Under the pieces are notes generated by a model. That model was not told the DNA's origin. It saw only the letters and a program-made list of their open reading frames with translations, and searched no databases. From contig JAAZCT010000297.1 in the NCBI GenBank assembly GCA_012513165.1, positions 1-12,200 of the forward strand: a stretch of DNA of 12,200 nt. Reading direction: 5' to 3'. This document shows, one piece after another, positions 5,903-12,200 of this stretch. The DNA comes from Actinomycetales bacterium (GTDB lineage: Bacteria; Actinomycetota; Actinomycetes; Propionibacteriales; Nocardioidaceae). Position numbers and translations under genes: made by a program. How positions within the stretch are numbered: the stretch's first letter is position 1; every line of letters begins with the position of its first letter.

Positions 5903-6045
5903 CAATCCACAGCACCTACTACGACGACTACATAAGTAATAACACTGGAACCTAGACGAAGACACTGCGCTGAAAATTGTGGATTAGCTCCACAACATGG
6001 AAATATGAAGCGCAGTAGACGTGAGAAAAGGAAGGTCAGAGACTC

Positions 6046-7188
6046 GTGAAATTTCGCATTGACCGCGACGTACTAGCCGATGCTGTCGGATGGACTGCCC
6101 GTAGTTTGCCGAACCGACCCAGCGTCCCTGTGCTGGCAGGCTTGTTGCTTTCAACGGAAAACAACGAGTTGACTTTGTCTGGTTTCGATTATGAAACGTC
6201 AACTCGAGCAACGCTTTCGGCTGAGATCAAAGAAGACGGCCAAGCGCTTGTGTCTGGAAGGTTGCTAGCCGAAATTGTCAAGTCACTTCCGGCACAGCCC
6301 GTCGACGTGGCTCTCGAAGGAGCAAAAGTCACGGTTACTTGTGGGAGCGCCCGATTCAACTTGCAGACGATGCCCGTTGATGAATACCCACGTCTACCCG
6401 ATATGCCCACGGCAACCGGTTCGATTGATGCCGCCGAATTTGCAACTGCAGTAGCCCAGGCCAGTTCAGCGGCTGGACGCGACGACATGTTGCCGCTGCT
6501 CACTGGTGTGCGATTGGAACTTGAGGGGTCAACGATTTCTCTCCTGGCAACTGATCGGTTCCGAGCAAGCTTGCGGGACCTAACATGGTTCCCTGAAGCC
6601 TCAGACATTTCGGCGCATGCGCTTGTTCCGGCAAAGGTGCTTTCCGACACTGCCCGTTCGCTCGCAAGTGGCAAAGATATTTCCATCGCAGTTTCGAGTG
6701 GCGACAACGGCGATGGCCTCATTGGCTTCGAAGGACAGGTGGCTGGTGGAACTCGACGAACCACCACTCGTTTGCTCGAAGGTGAATTTCCACGAGTGCG
6801 GCAACTTTTTGCGGCGCAACCAGAAACCACAGCGCACGTCAACACGCATTCGTTCATGGATGCGGTCAAGCGAGTCGCCTTGGTAGCGGAGCGAAACACT
6901 CCTATTCGCTTGTCGTTTGCCGACAATGTCGTAACGCTAGAAGCTGGCAGTGGTGACGATGCTCAGGCTTCAGAATCGCTGGAAGCCACAATCGACGGCC
7001 CCGATATCACTATCGGATTCAATCCGGGCTACCTGCTTGAAGGCTTGTCCGTGATGTCAGAGCCGGTCGTTCAATTCTCGTTCACACAACAAACGAAAGC
7101 TGCCTCAATGGCAGGTGTTTCCGAGATTGGTGCAGATCCCGACGGAGCATTCCGCTACTTGATCATGCCGGTACGTCTGCAGAGTTAG
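6046..7188 (+). CDS. dnaN: DNA polymerase III beta subunit (sliding clamp)
   Basis: Ring-shaped processivity clamp that holds DNA polymerase III on DNA and serves as a docking site for other replication and repair proteins. It has 380 residues, the usual length for the three tandem clamp domains (about 1-125, 126-250 and 251-380). The N-terminus MKFRIDRDVLADAVGWTARSLP is typical, as are PLLTGVRLELEG and LLATDRFRASLRDL in domain 2 and the C-terminal RYLIMPVRL. The start is GTG at 6046, with AAAGGAAGG 10 nt upstream. recF starts 4 bp after its stop, so the two are probably co-translated. No unusual residue was noted. Confidence 0.97.
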   Translation: MKFRIDRDVLADAVGWTARSLPNRPSVPVLAGLLLSTENNELTLSGFDYETSTRATLSAEIKEDGQALVSGRLLAEIVKSLPAQPVDVALEGAKVTVTCGSARFNLQTMPVDEYPRLPDMPTATGSIDAAEFATAVAQASSAAGRDDMLPLLTGVRLELEGSTISLLATDRFRASLRDLTWFPEASDISAHALVPAKVLSDTARSLASGKDISIAVSSGDNGDGLIGFEGQVAGGTRRTTTRLLEGEFPRVRQLFAAQPETTAHVNTHSFMDAVKRVALVAERNTPIRLSFADNVVTLEAGSGDDAQASESLEATIDGPDITIGFNPGYLLEGLSVMSEPVVQFSFTQQTKAASMAGVSEIGADPDGAFRYLIMPVRLQS

Positions 7189-7192
7189 CTTT

Positions 7193-8320
7193 ATGTATTT
7201 GTCCGCTTTGACCCTGGTTGACTTTCGATCTCATCGCAATATTGAGATCGAACTAACACCAGGGTCGACGGTTTTTGTAGGTCACAACGGTCAAGGAAAA
7301 ACGAATCTCGTCGAAGCGATCGACTATCTGGCTAGGATGGACTCGCATCGGGTTTCGACTGACGTTCCTTTGATTCGCATGGGTACAAATCAAGCGATCA
7401 TCCGCTCTCGCGTTTGTCGTGATGACCGTGAAATCCAGGTCGAAATGGAAATCAACGTCAACCGGGCGAACCGAGTTCGCCTCAATGGACAGGTGCTGAC
7501 CCGGAATAGGGACGTCATTGGGGCCGTTAAAACCGTGACGTTCTCACCCGAGGATCTCATTCTCGTCAAAGGAGACCCAAGCGATCGGCGTAGATTCATC
7601 GATCAACTCGTGGTGATGGGAAGCCCCAGGCTCAGCCAAACACGAGCTGACGTTGATCGAATATTGAAGCAGCGAAACGCTCTACTTAAATCTGCTCGAG
7701 GCAGACACAACGTTGACACCAGCACCATCGACATTTGGGATGAGCATCTGGCTAGGGCCGGCTCTGAACTAATACTTGCTCGGATGAATGTGCTTGATTC
7801 CTTAGCCAGCCACCTGACTGACGCGCACACGAAAGTCACAGCTGCAGCGGCGGCTCATCGGCAACACGTTTCGGCGCAATATCGATCGAGCGTCGAGGCG
7901 ATAACTGAAACAAGAGATCCGTCTGAAATCTATGAATTGTTGCTCAACGCGCTCCGAGACAACCGCAAGGCTGAACTTGAACGAGGTCTCACACTCATTG
8001 GTCCACATCGTGATGATGTTGTTCTAACGATTGGTGATATGCCGGCTAAGGGGTACGCCAGCCACGGAGAAATGTGGTCGCTAGCTCTGGCACTTCGCTT
8101 GGCTTCCCATGAACTTCTTCGGGCCGATGGCGACGATCCCATCCTGATTTTGGACGACGTTTTCGCCGAACTCGACGTCAAAAGACGCGACCATTTGGCC
8201 ATGCTCGTGCAGGATACGGAACAAGTATTAATTACCGCGGCCGTTGCTCAGGATGTGCCAGAGGTCTTGTCTGGTTCGAGGTTCTCGGTGCACGATGGTG
8301 TGGTGAACCGAGATGAGTGA
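7193..8320 (+). CDS. recF: RecF, DNA replication and repair ATPase
   Basis: SMC-like ATPase that helps load RecA at single-strand gaps with RecO and RecR. It has 375 residues. The Walker A motif GHNGQGKT is at residues 30-37. The ABC-type signature is SHGEMWSLALALR, starting at residue 290. Walker B is ILILDDVF, with D321 and D322 followed by E326 in AELD. The N-terminus LSALTLVDFRSHRNIEIEL is typical. The ATG at 7193 lies 4 bp after the dnaN stop without its own clear ribosome site, and the 3' end overlaps dciA by 8 bp. No gnd gene intervenes between dnaN and recF. Confidence 0.96.
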   Translation: MYLSALTLVDFRSHRNIEIELTPGSTVFVGHNGQGKTNLVEAIDYLARMDSHRVSTDVPLIRMGTNQAIIRSRVCRDDREIQVEMEINVNRANRVRLNGQVLTRNRDVIGAVKTVTFSPEDLILVKGDPSDRRRFIDQLVVMGSPRLSQTRADVDRILKQRNALLKSARGRHNVDTSTIDIWDEHLARAGSELILARMNVLDSLASHLTDAHTKVTAAAAAHRQHVSAQYRSSVEAITETRDPSEIYELLLNALRDNRKAELERGLTLIGPHRDDVVLTIGDMPAKGYASHGEMWSLALALRLASHELLRADGDDPILILDDVFAELDVKRRDHLAMLVQDTEQVLITAAVAQDVPEVLSGSRFSVHDGVVNRDE

Positions 8321-8795
8321 GAGTAACGAATCAGATCATTTGAGACTAGCCCGCGAACTTGCCGAATCGTATCGAAAAGATGCGCGTAAGAAGCCGCGTC
8401 GACAGGGCACTAGTCAACCCGAGCAAACTCGGGACGTCAACGAAGATGGCGTGCTTGTTTCAGGAATTATGAGGGACCTCGTGAAGCAGCAAGGGTGGAC
8501 AAAGAATCTGGCGGGAACGCGAGTTTTTTCTGATTGGCCAGCAATCGTGGGCCAGCAGATTTCTGAAAATACGAAGGTTGAGCACTTTTCGGACGGCGTT
8601 GTTCATGTTTCTGCGAGATCGACGGCCTGGGCCAAAGAATTGACGATGTTGGCCCCGCGGATCGTGGCAAAACTCAACGAGCATCTGGGTGATGGCGAAG
8701 TTCAACGCATCGAAGTGAAAGGCCCGCGAGCGTATTCCTGGAAGAGCGGACCTCGTTCGGTGAAGGGCCGCGGACCACGCGATACCTACGGCTGA
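8313..8795 (+). CDS. dciA: DciA-type helicase-loading factor (DUF721)
   Basis: DUF721 protein between recF and gyrB, the place of mycobacterial Rv0004. DciA proteins are thought to help load the replicative helicase DnaB in bacteria without DnaC or DnaI. It has 160 residues. A charged, low-complexity N-terminus (about 1-45) is followed by the DUF721 domain at about 50-135. Its core has VFSDWPAIVGQQISENT, the beta-strand stretch DGVVHVSARSTAWAKEL and LAPRIVAKLN. The basic C-terminus ends GRGPRDTYG, a strongly actinobacterial ending. The ATG at 8313 overlaps the end of recF, so translation is coupled. The DUF721 family is clear; the loader function is by analogy. Confidence 0.9.
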   Translation: MSESNESDHLRLARELAESYRKDARKKPRRQGTSQPEQTRDVNEDGVLVSGIMRDLVKQQGWTKNLAGTRVFSDWPAIVGQQISENTKVEHFSDGVVHVSARSTAWAKELTMLAPRIVAKLNEHLGDGEVQRIEVKGPRAYSWKSGPRSVKGRGPRDTYG

Positions 8796-8804
8796 GACTC
8801 GATC

Positions 8805-8834
8805 CCACAAAGCGACCACAAGCCGACCACAAGC
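8805..8834 (+). repeat. Three CCACAA motifs in exact 11-bp phase
   Basis: CCACAA occurs at 8805, 8816 and 8827. The last two lie in an exact tandem repeat of the 11-mer CGACCACAAGC (8813-8823 and 8824-8834). The motif shares CCACA with the DnaA box core. The repeat starts just after the dciA stop. Confidence 0.7.
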
Positions 8835-8974
8835 CTCTTTCGGTGAACTACCCCATTACTAATGCCGTGATCGGCGCTTAAATGGTGCAATTTTTCGCTC
8901 TCGTGCGCAGGCCTAGATTGATACTCAATTGAAATAAGTAGTGAACATGCGCCCAAAGGCTTCAATTGGGCCCG

Positions 8975-8980
8975 TACACT
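8975..8980 (+). promoter_or_regulatory. Probable gyrB minus 10 element for a leaderless transcript
   Basis: TACACT ends 6 bp before the gyrB GTG, so transcription starting the usual 7 bp downstream would begin at or next to the first base of the start codon. There is no ribosome binding site in front of gyrB. A clear minus 35 box is missing about 17 bp upstream (CCCAAA). The minus 10 call rests on hexamer and position only. Confidence 0.5.
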
Positions 8981-8986
8981 GATTAA

Positions 8987-10975
8987 GTGACTCTAGAGCC
9001 AGAAAACCCCACCTCATACGACGCGAGCAATATCCAAGTTCTTGAAGGGCTTGAAGCTGTTCGTAAGCGTCCGGGTATGTACATCGGATCGACCGGCGAA
9101 CGCGGACTGCATCACTGTGTCTACGAAGTCGTGGATAACTCTGTGGATGAGGCGTTAGCGGGATACGCGAGTGCGATCACTGTGGTTCTTCAGGAAGACG
9201 GTGGAGTTCGAGTCATCGATGATGGCCGTGGCATTCCTGTCGACGAACACCCGATTGAAAAGATCCCGGCAGTCACGCTGGTACTAACCTCGCTGCACGC
9301 TGGTGGAAAGTTCGGCGGTGGCGGCTACAAAGTGTCTGGTGGCTTGCACGGCGTTGGCGTATCGGTAGTCAATGCTTTATCGATCAAACTGCATGTCGAA
9401 GTGAAGCGCGATGGGTTCATCTGGAATCAAACCTTCACCTATGGTGAGCCAGACGGGCCACTCGAGAAAGGCGCAGCAACAGACGAGACGGGTACCACTG
9501 TCACGTTTTACGCGAGCGAAGAGATCTTTGAAACGACGCACTATGACTTCGACACACTTAAAACGCGTTTTCGTGAAATGTCGTTCTTGAACAAGGGTCT
9601 TGAGATCACCCTGCGCGACGAACGCCAAGGAATCATCGATTCCGAAGAAGACGGGACTGTCGACGAGATCGAGAACGAAGTCACCTTCCGCTACGACGAC
9701 GGATTAGTTGACTACGTCAAACACATCAACATTGGTAGCCGCACTCCTATCCACTCTGAAATCATTAACTTCGAGCGCGAAGATGTAGCAAACGGGCTCG
9801 CGTTGGAAATGGCAATGCAGTGGAACGCTGGATTTAGTGAATCGGTGCATACGTTCGCCAACACCATCAACACCCACGAAGGTGGAACTCACGAAGAAGG
9901 GTTTCGTGCTGCCTTAACGACGACCGTCAACAGGTTCGCTGAAACGAACCACATCATCAAGAAAAAGGAAGATCGTCTCACAGGTGATGACATCCGTGAA
10001 GGTCTGACGGCGATCATCTCGATCAAACTCGCTGAACCGCAGTTTGAGGGTCAAACCAAAACTAAGTTGGGCAACACGGAAGCCAAGGGTTTCGTGCAAC
10101 AAATTGTCAATGATGAACTCGCTGCATGGTTTGAACGCAATCCGGCCGAAGGCAAGAACATTGTCAGTAAATCGATCGATGCTGCCGCTGCGCGAATGGC
10201 CGCTCGCAAAGCTCGCGACTTGGCTCGCAATCGCAAAGGCTTCCTAGGCAGCGGCGGATTGCCAGGAAAACTGTCGGACTGCTCCAGCACCGAACCTTCT
10301 GAGTGCGAGATTTTCATTGTGGAAGGTAACTCCGCTGGCGGTTCAGCAAAGGGTGGGCGTGAGCCACGTACTCAAGCAATTTTGCCGTTACGCGGAAAGA
10401 TCCTCAACGTCGAGAAAGCTCGCATCGACAAGATCTTGCAGAACACCGAAGTTCAAGCCATTATCAGCGCACTCGGCACAGGCGTCCACGACGACTTTGA
10501 TGTCGCGAAACTCCGCTATCACAAGATTGTGCTGATGGCGGATGCTGATGTGGATGGTCAACACATCACCACACTGTTGCTGACGCTGCTGTTCCGTTTC
10601 ATGAAGCCACTGATTGACGCCGGTCACGTGTATTTGGCGCAACCGCCGCTCTACAAGATCAAGTGGTCGAACGGCACTCCCGAACTCGCCTACTCAGATC
10701 GTGAACGCGATGCTTTGCTTGAAGCTGGCTTAGCAGCTGGACGCCGTCTTCCCAAAGAAGCGCCAATTCAACGTGACAAGGGTCTTGGCGAAATGAACGA
10801 TTCGGAATTGTGGGAAACCACGATGGATCCAGATCGCCGATTGCTTCGCCAGGTCACGCTCGAAGACGGCGCGGTGGCAGACGAGATCTTCATGATCTTG
10901 ATGGGCGAAGATGTCGAACAGCGACGTTCCTTCATTCAACGAAATGCCCGCGATGTTCGGTTCCTCGACATCTAA
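8987..10975 (+). CDS. gyrB: DNA gyrase subunit B
   Basis: ATPase subunit of gyrase, which introduces negative supercoils with GyrA. It has 662 residues. The GHKL ATPase region has E47, N51 (EVVDN), D78 (RVIDDGRG) and the glycine-rich lid [19 protein letters not shown] (107-125). The transducer domain follows. The Toprim domain has E446 in [13 protein letters not shown] and D519, D521, D523 in ADADVDGQH; the C-terminus [21 protein letters not shown] to RDVRFLDI is typical. Position 448 is Asn where the family has Asp (EGDSAGG; E. coli D426). The text after it, GGREP, also departs from the common GRD-type wording. An in-frame TAA lies directly before the GTG at 8987, so the start is fixed unless a downstream codon is used. 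No ribosome site is visible, and a minus 10-like element 6 bp upstream suggests a leaderless mRNA. gyrA follows 41 bp downstream. Confidence 0.97.
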   Translation: MTLEPENPTSYDASNIQVLEGLEAVRKRPGMYIGSTGERGLHHCVYEVVDNSVDEALAGYASAITVVLQEDGGVRVIDDGRGIPVDEHPIEKIPAVTLVLTSLHAGGKFGGGGYKVSGGLHGVGVSVVNALSIKLHVEVKRDGFIWNQTFTYGEPDGPLEKGAATDETGTTVTFYASEEIFETTHYDFDTLKTRFREMSFLNKGLEITLRDERQGIIDSEEDGTVDEIENEVTFRYDDGLVDYVKHINIGSRTPIHSEIINFEREDVANGLALEMAMQWNAGFSESVHTFANTINTHEGGTHEEGFRAALTTTVNRFAETNHIIKKKEDRLTGDDIREGLTAIISIKLAEPQFEGQTKTKLGNTEAKGFVQQIVNDELAAWFERNPAEGKNIVSKSIDAAAARMAARKARDLARNRKGFLGSGGLPGKLSDCSSTEPSECEIFIVEGNSAGGSAKGGREPRTQAILPLRGKILNVEKARIDKILQNTEVQAIISALGTGVHDDFDVAKLRYHKIVLMADADVDGQHITTLLLTLLFRFMKPLIDAGHVYLAQPPLYKIKWSNGTPELAYSDRERDALLEAGLAAGRRLPKEAPIQRDKGLGEMNDSELWETTMDPDRRLLRQVTLEDGAVADEIFMILMGEDVEQRRSFIQRNARDVRFLDI

Positions 10976-11016
10976 ATCACTGCATCGACCAACGACAAAA
11001 TTTTTGAGAGTTTGAG

Positions 11017-12200
11017 ATGACTGACACACCCACTGAATACGACCGGATCGAACCAGTCGAGCTCCAAGACGAGATGCAGCGCTCGTACATCGACTATTCG
11101 ATGAGCGTCATTGTCTCGCGAGCTTTGCCGGACGTTCGAGATGGCCTCAAGCCAGTTCACCGGCGTGTTTTGTATGCCATGTACGACGGCGGCTACCGTC
11201 CAGACCGCGGTTTCAGCAAGTGCAGCCGCATCGTCGGTGACGTGATGGGTCAGTATCACCCGCACGGCGATACCGCGATTTATGACACGCTGGTGCGTTT
11301 GGCGCAACCGTGGGTGATGCGGGCACCGATGATTACCGGGCAAGGAAACTTTGGTTCGCCGGGCGACGATCAAGCAGCCGCCATGCGTTACACCGAATGT
11401 AAATTGGCTCCTATTGCGATGGAAATGGTTCGCGATATTGAGCAAGACACGGTTGATTTTAAACCCAACTACGACGGACGTTCCCAAGAACCGTCGGTCT
11501 TGCCGGCACGGTTGCCAAATCTGTTGGTCAACGGTTCAGCGGGTATTGCCGTGGGCATGGCTACCAACATTCCGCCCCACAATTTGCGTGAAGTTGCCGA
11601 AGGCGTGCAATGGTCGCTCGCGAACCCAGATGCTTCGAAAGCGGAATTGCTGGAAGCACTCATTGAGCGCGTCAAAGGACCTGACTTCCCGACACACGGT
11701 TTGATCGTGGGTACCTCGGGAATTGAAGACATGTATCGCACAGGTCGTGGTTCGGTGGCGATGCGTGCGGTGGTCAACATCGAAGAAGACACCAAGGGTC
11801 GCATCCAACTCGTTGTGACGGAACTTCCATATCAAGTGAATCCTGATTCACTCATGAAGAAGATCGCCGATTTGGTCAACAACGGCCGACTTCAAGGCAT
11901 CTCAGATATGCGCGATGAGACCAGTTCGCGTGTGGGTCGCCGCATCGTGATTGTGATTCGTCGGGATGCTGTTGCACGTGTTGTGTTGAACAACTTGTTC
12001 AAGCACACTGATTTACAGTCCAACTTCAGCGCGAACATGCTTGCACTTGTGGATGAAGTTCCACGCACATTGACACTCGATGGATTTGTGAGCAACTGGA
12101 TCAAACACCAGATCGAGGTCATTCGTCGCCGAACCGAGTTCCGACTGCGTGAGGCTGAAAAACGTGCGCACATTTTGCGCGGTCTGGTTGCGGCACTCGA
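11017..12200 (+). CDS. gyrA: DNA gyrase subunit A, N-terminal part, cut by window edge
   Basis: DNA-cleaving subunit of gyrase. About 394 codons are visible out of the usual 800 or more; the C-terminal DNA-wrapping domain lies outside. The N-terminus has [36 protein letters not shown]. The catalytic tyrosine is Y125 in AAMRYTE. The quinolone-region helix reads [10 protein letters not shown], with Thr86 at the position of E. coli Ser83 and Asp90 at that of Asp87; Ser, Thr and Ala all occur there in different bacteria. The isoleucine of the conserved NIPPHNL segment is present. The ATG at 11017 is preceded only by GAG-type bases and no strong ribosome site. The 41-bp gap from gyrB suggests a gyrBA operon. 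Confidence 0.97.
   Translation, partial: MTDTPTEYDRIEPVELQDEMQRSYIDYSMSVIVSRALPDVRDGLKPVHRRVLYAMYDGGYRPDRGFSKCSRIVGDVMGQYHPHGDTAIYDTLVRLAQPWVMRAPMITGQGNFGSPGDDQAAAMRYTECKLAPIAMEMVRDIEQDTVDFKPNYDGRSQEPSVLPARLPNLLVNGSAGIAVGMATNIPPHNLREVAEGVQWSLANPDASKAELLEALIERVKGPDFPTHGLIVGTSGIEDMYRTGRGSVAMRAVVNIEEDTKGRIQLVVTELPYQVNPDSLMKKIADLVNNGRLQGISDMRDETSSRVGRRIVIVIRRDAVARVVLNNLFKHTDLQSNFSANMLALVDEVPRTLTLDGFVSNWIKHQIEVIRRRTEFRLREAEKRAHILRGLVAAL

Larger units (their letters stand above)
5706..6045. other. oriC: dnaA-dnaN intergenic region, probable oriC
   Basis: A 340-bp non-coding gap, the usual oriC location in actinobacteria. One exact TTATNCACA box, TTATGCACA, is at 5894-5902. One-mismatch sites are TAATCCACA on the minus strand (5986-5978) and TTGTGCACA on the minus strand (5746-5738). 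Two-mismatch sites are CAATGCACA (5714), CCATCCACA (5807), ACATTCACA (5840), CAGTCCACA (5851), CAATCCACA (5903) and TAATCCACG on the minus strand (5767-5759). Most of the middle sites point the same way. An AT-richer stretch at about 5929-5943 (ACATAAGTAATAACA) could be the unwinding element, but it is short. The dnaN ribosome site AAAGGAAGG is at 6027-6035, and any dnaN promoter must lie in this gap. Origin function is inferred from position and box density. Confidence 0.85.
8796..8986. other. dciA-gyrB intergenic region
   Basis: A 191-bp non-coding gap. It begins with phased CCACAA repeats (8805-8834), has no T-run terminator after dciA that I can see, and ends with the probable gyrB promoter. 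TCAATTG occurs twice (8925-8931 and 8962-8968). A 6-bp inverted repeat, GCCCAA at 8951-8956 and TTGGGC at 8966-8971, brackets the area just upstream of the minus 10 element. The middle part (8835-8920) holds nothing I can name. Confidence 0.6.

Noticed and set aside
6189-6926. 245-codon open frame antisense to dnaN
   Set aside because: dnaN is unmistakable on the plus strand. The antisense frame is low-complexity, rich in Ser, Arg and Pro, and matches nothing known to me.
10622-10634. TCACGTG core in gyrB as a parS site
   Set aside because: Only the 7-base core matches; the flanks do not, and such cores are expected by chance.
10972-11487. 171-codon open frame antisense to gyrA
   Set aside because: It overlaps strongly conserved gyrA sequence and shows no recognisable motif.
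1-12200. Mobile elements, CRISPR arrays, tRNA or rRNA genes
   Set aside because: No transposase, integrase, regular repeat-spacer pattern, rRNA-like stretch or tRNA cloverleaf was seen on either strand. The window is a conserved housekeeping origin region, and no new multi-gene system is evident.

Overview
The window is the replication-origin region of a bacterial chromosome, almost certainly from an actinobacterium (Actinomycetota). The evidence is the divergent order parA-rsmG-jag-yidC-yidD-rnpA-rpmH on the minus strand against dnaA-dnaN-recF-dciA-gyrB-gyrA on the plus strand. Further support comes from the actinobacterial ending GRGPRDTYG of the DUF721/DciA protein and the typical wording of GyrB and GyrA. 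Base composition looks close to balanced by eye (not counted), so this is not one of the very GC-rich lineages. There is no gnd gene between dnaN and recF, unlike the arrangement I recall from streptomycetes and mycobacteria. I cannot name the genus.

Minus strand (1-3844, read right to left): rpmH (ribosomal protein L34), rnpA (RNase P protein), yidD, yidC (membrane insertase), jag/khpB (RNA-binding KH-R3H protein), rsmG (16S rRNA methyltransferase), then parA (chromosome partition ATPase), which runs off the left edge. The genes overlap or nearly touch, so this is probably one long operon. Two perfect 16-bp parS sites lie in it, one 17 bp upstream of the parA start and one inside the first codons of rsmG.

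Centre (3845-6045): the rpmH-dnaA gap (397 bp) holds candidate divergent promoters, two hairpins and a group of DnaA-box-like sites. dnaA follows, starting at a GTG at 4242 rather than at the upstream end of its open frame. The dnaA-dnaN gap (340 bp) has the densest run of DnaA-box-like sequences, including one exact TTATNCACA box, and is the best candidate for oriC proper.

Plus strand (6046-12200): dnaN (sliding clamp), recF and dciA (helicase-loading factor) are tightly coupled. After a 191-bp gap come gyrB, which seems to be transcribed as a leaderless mRNA, and gyrA, which is cut by the right edge.

Together the genes start replication (DnaA, DciA, DnaN), relieve torsion (GyrAB), repair forks (RecF), segregate the new origins (ParA/parS), and supply translation and membrane-insertion housekeeping. 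I see no mobile element, CRISPR array, RNA gene or new multi-gene system. The most interesting points are residue-level: DnaA has Met-His-His-Thr-Thr where the family has Arg-Asp-His-Thr-Thr in its DNA-reading helix, and GyrB has Asn in the EGDSAGG motif at the position corresponding to E. coli D426.
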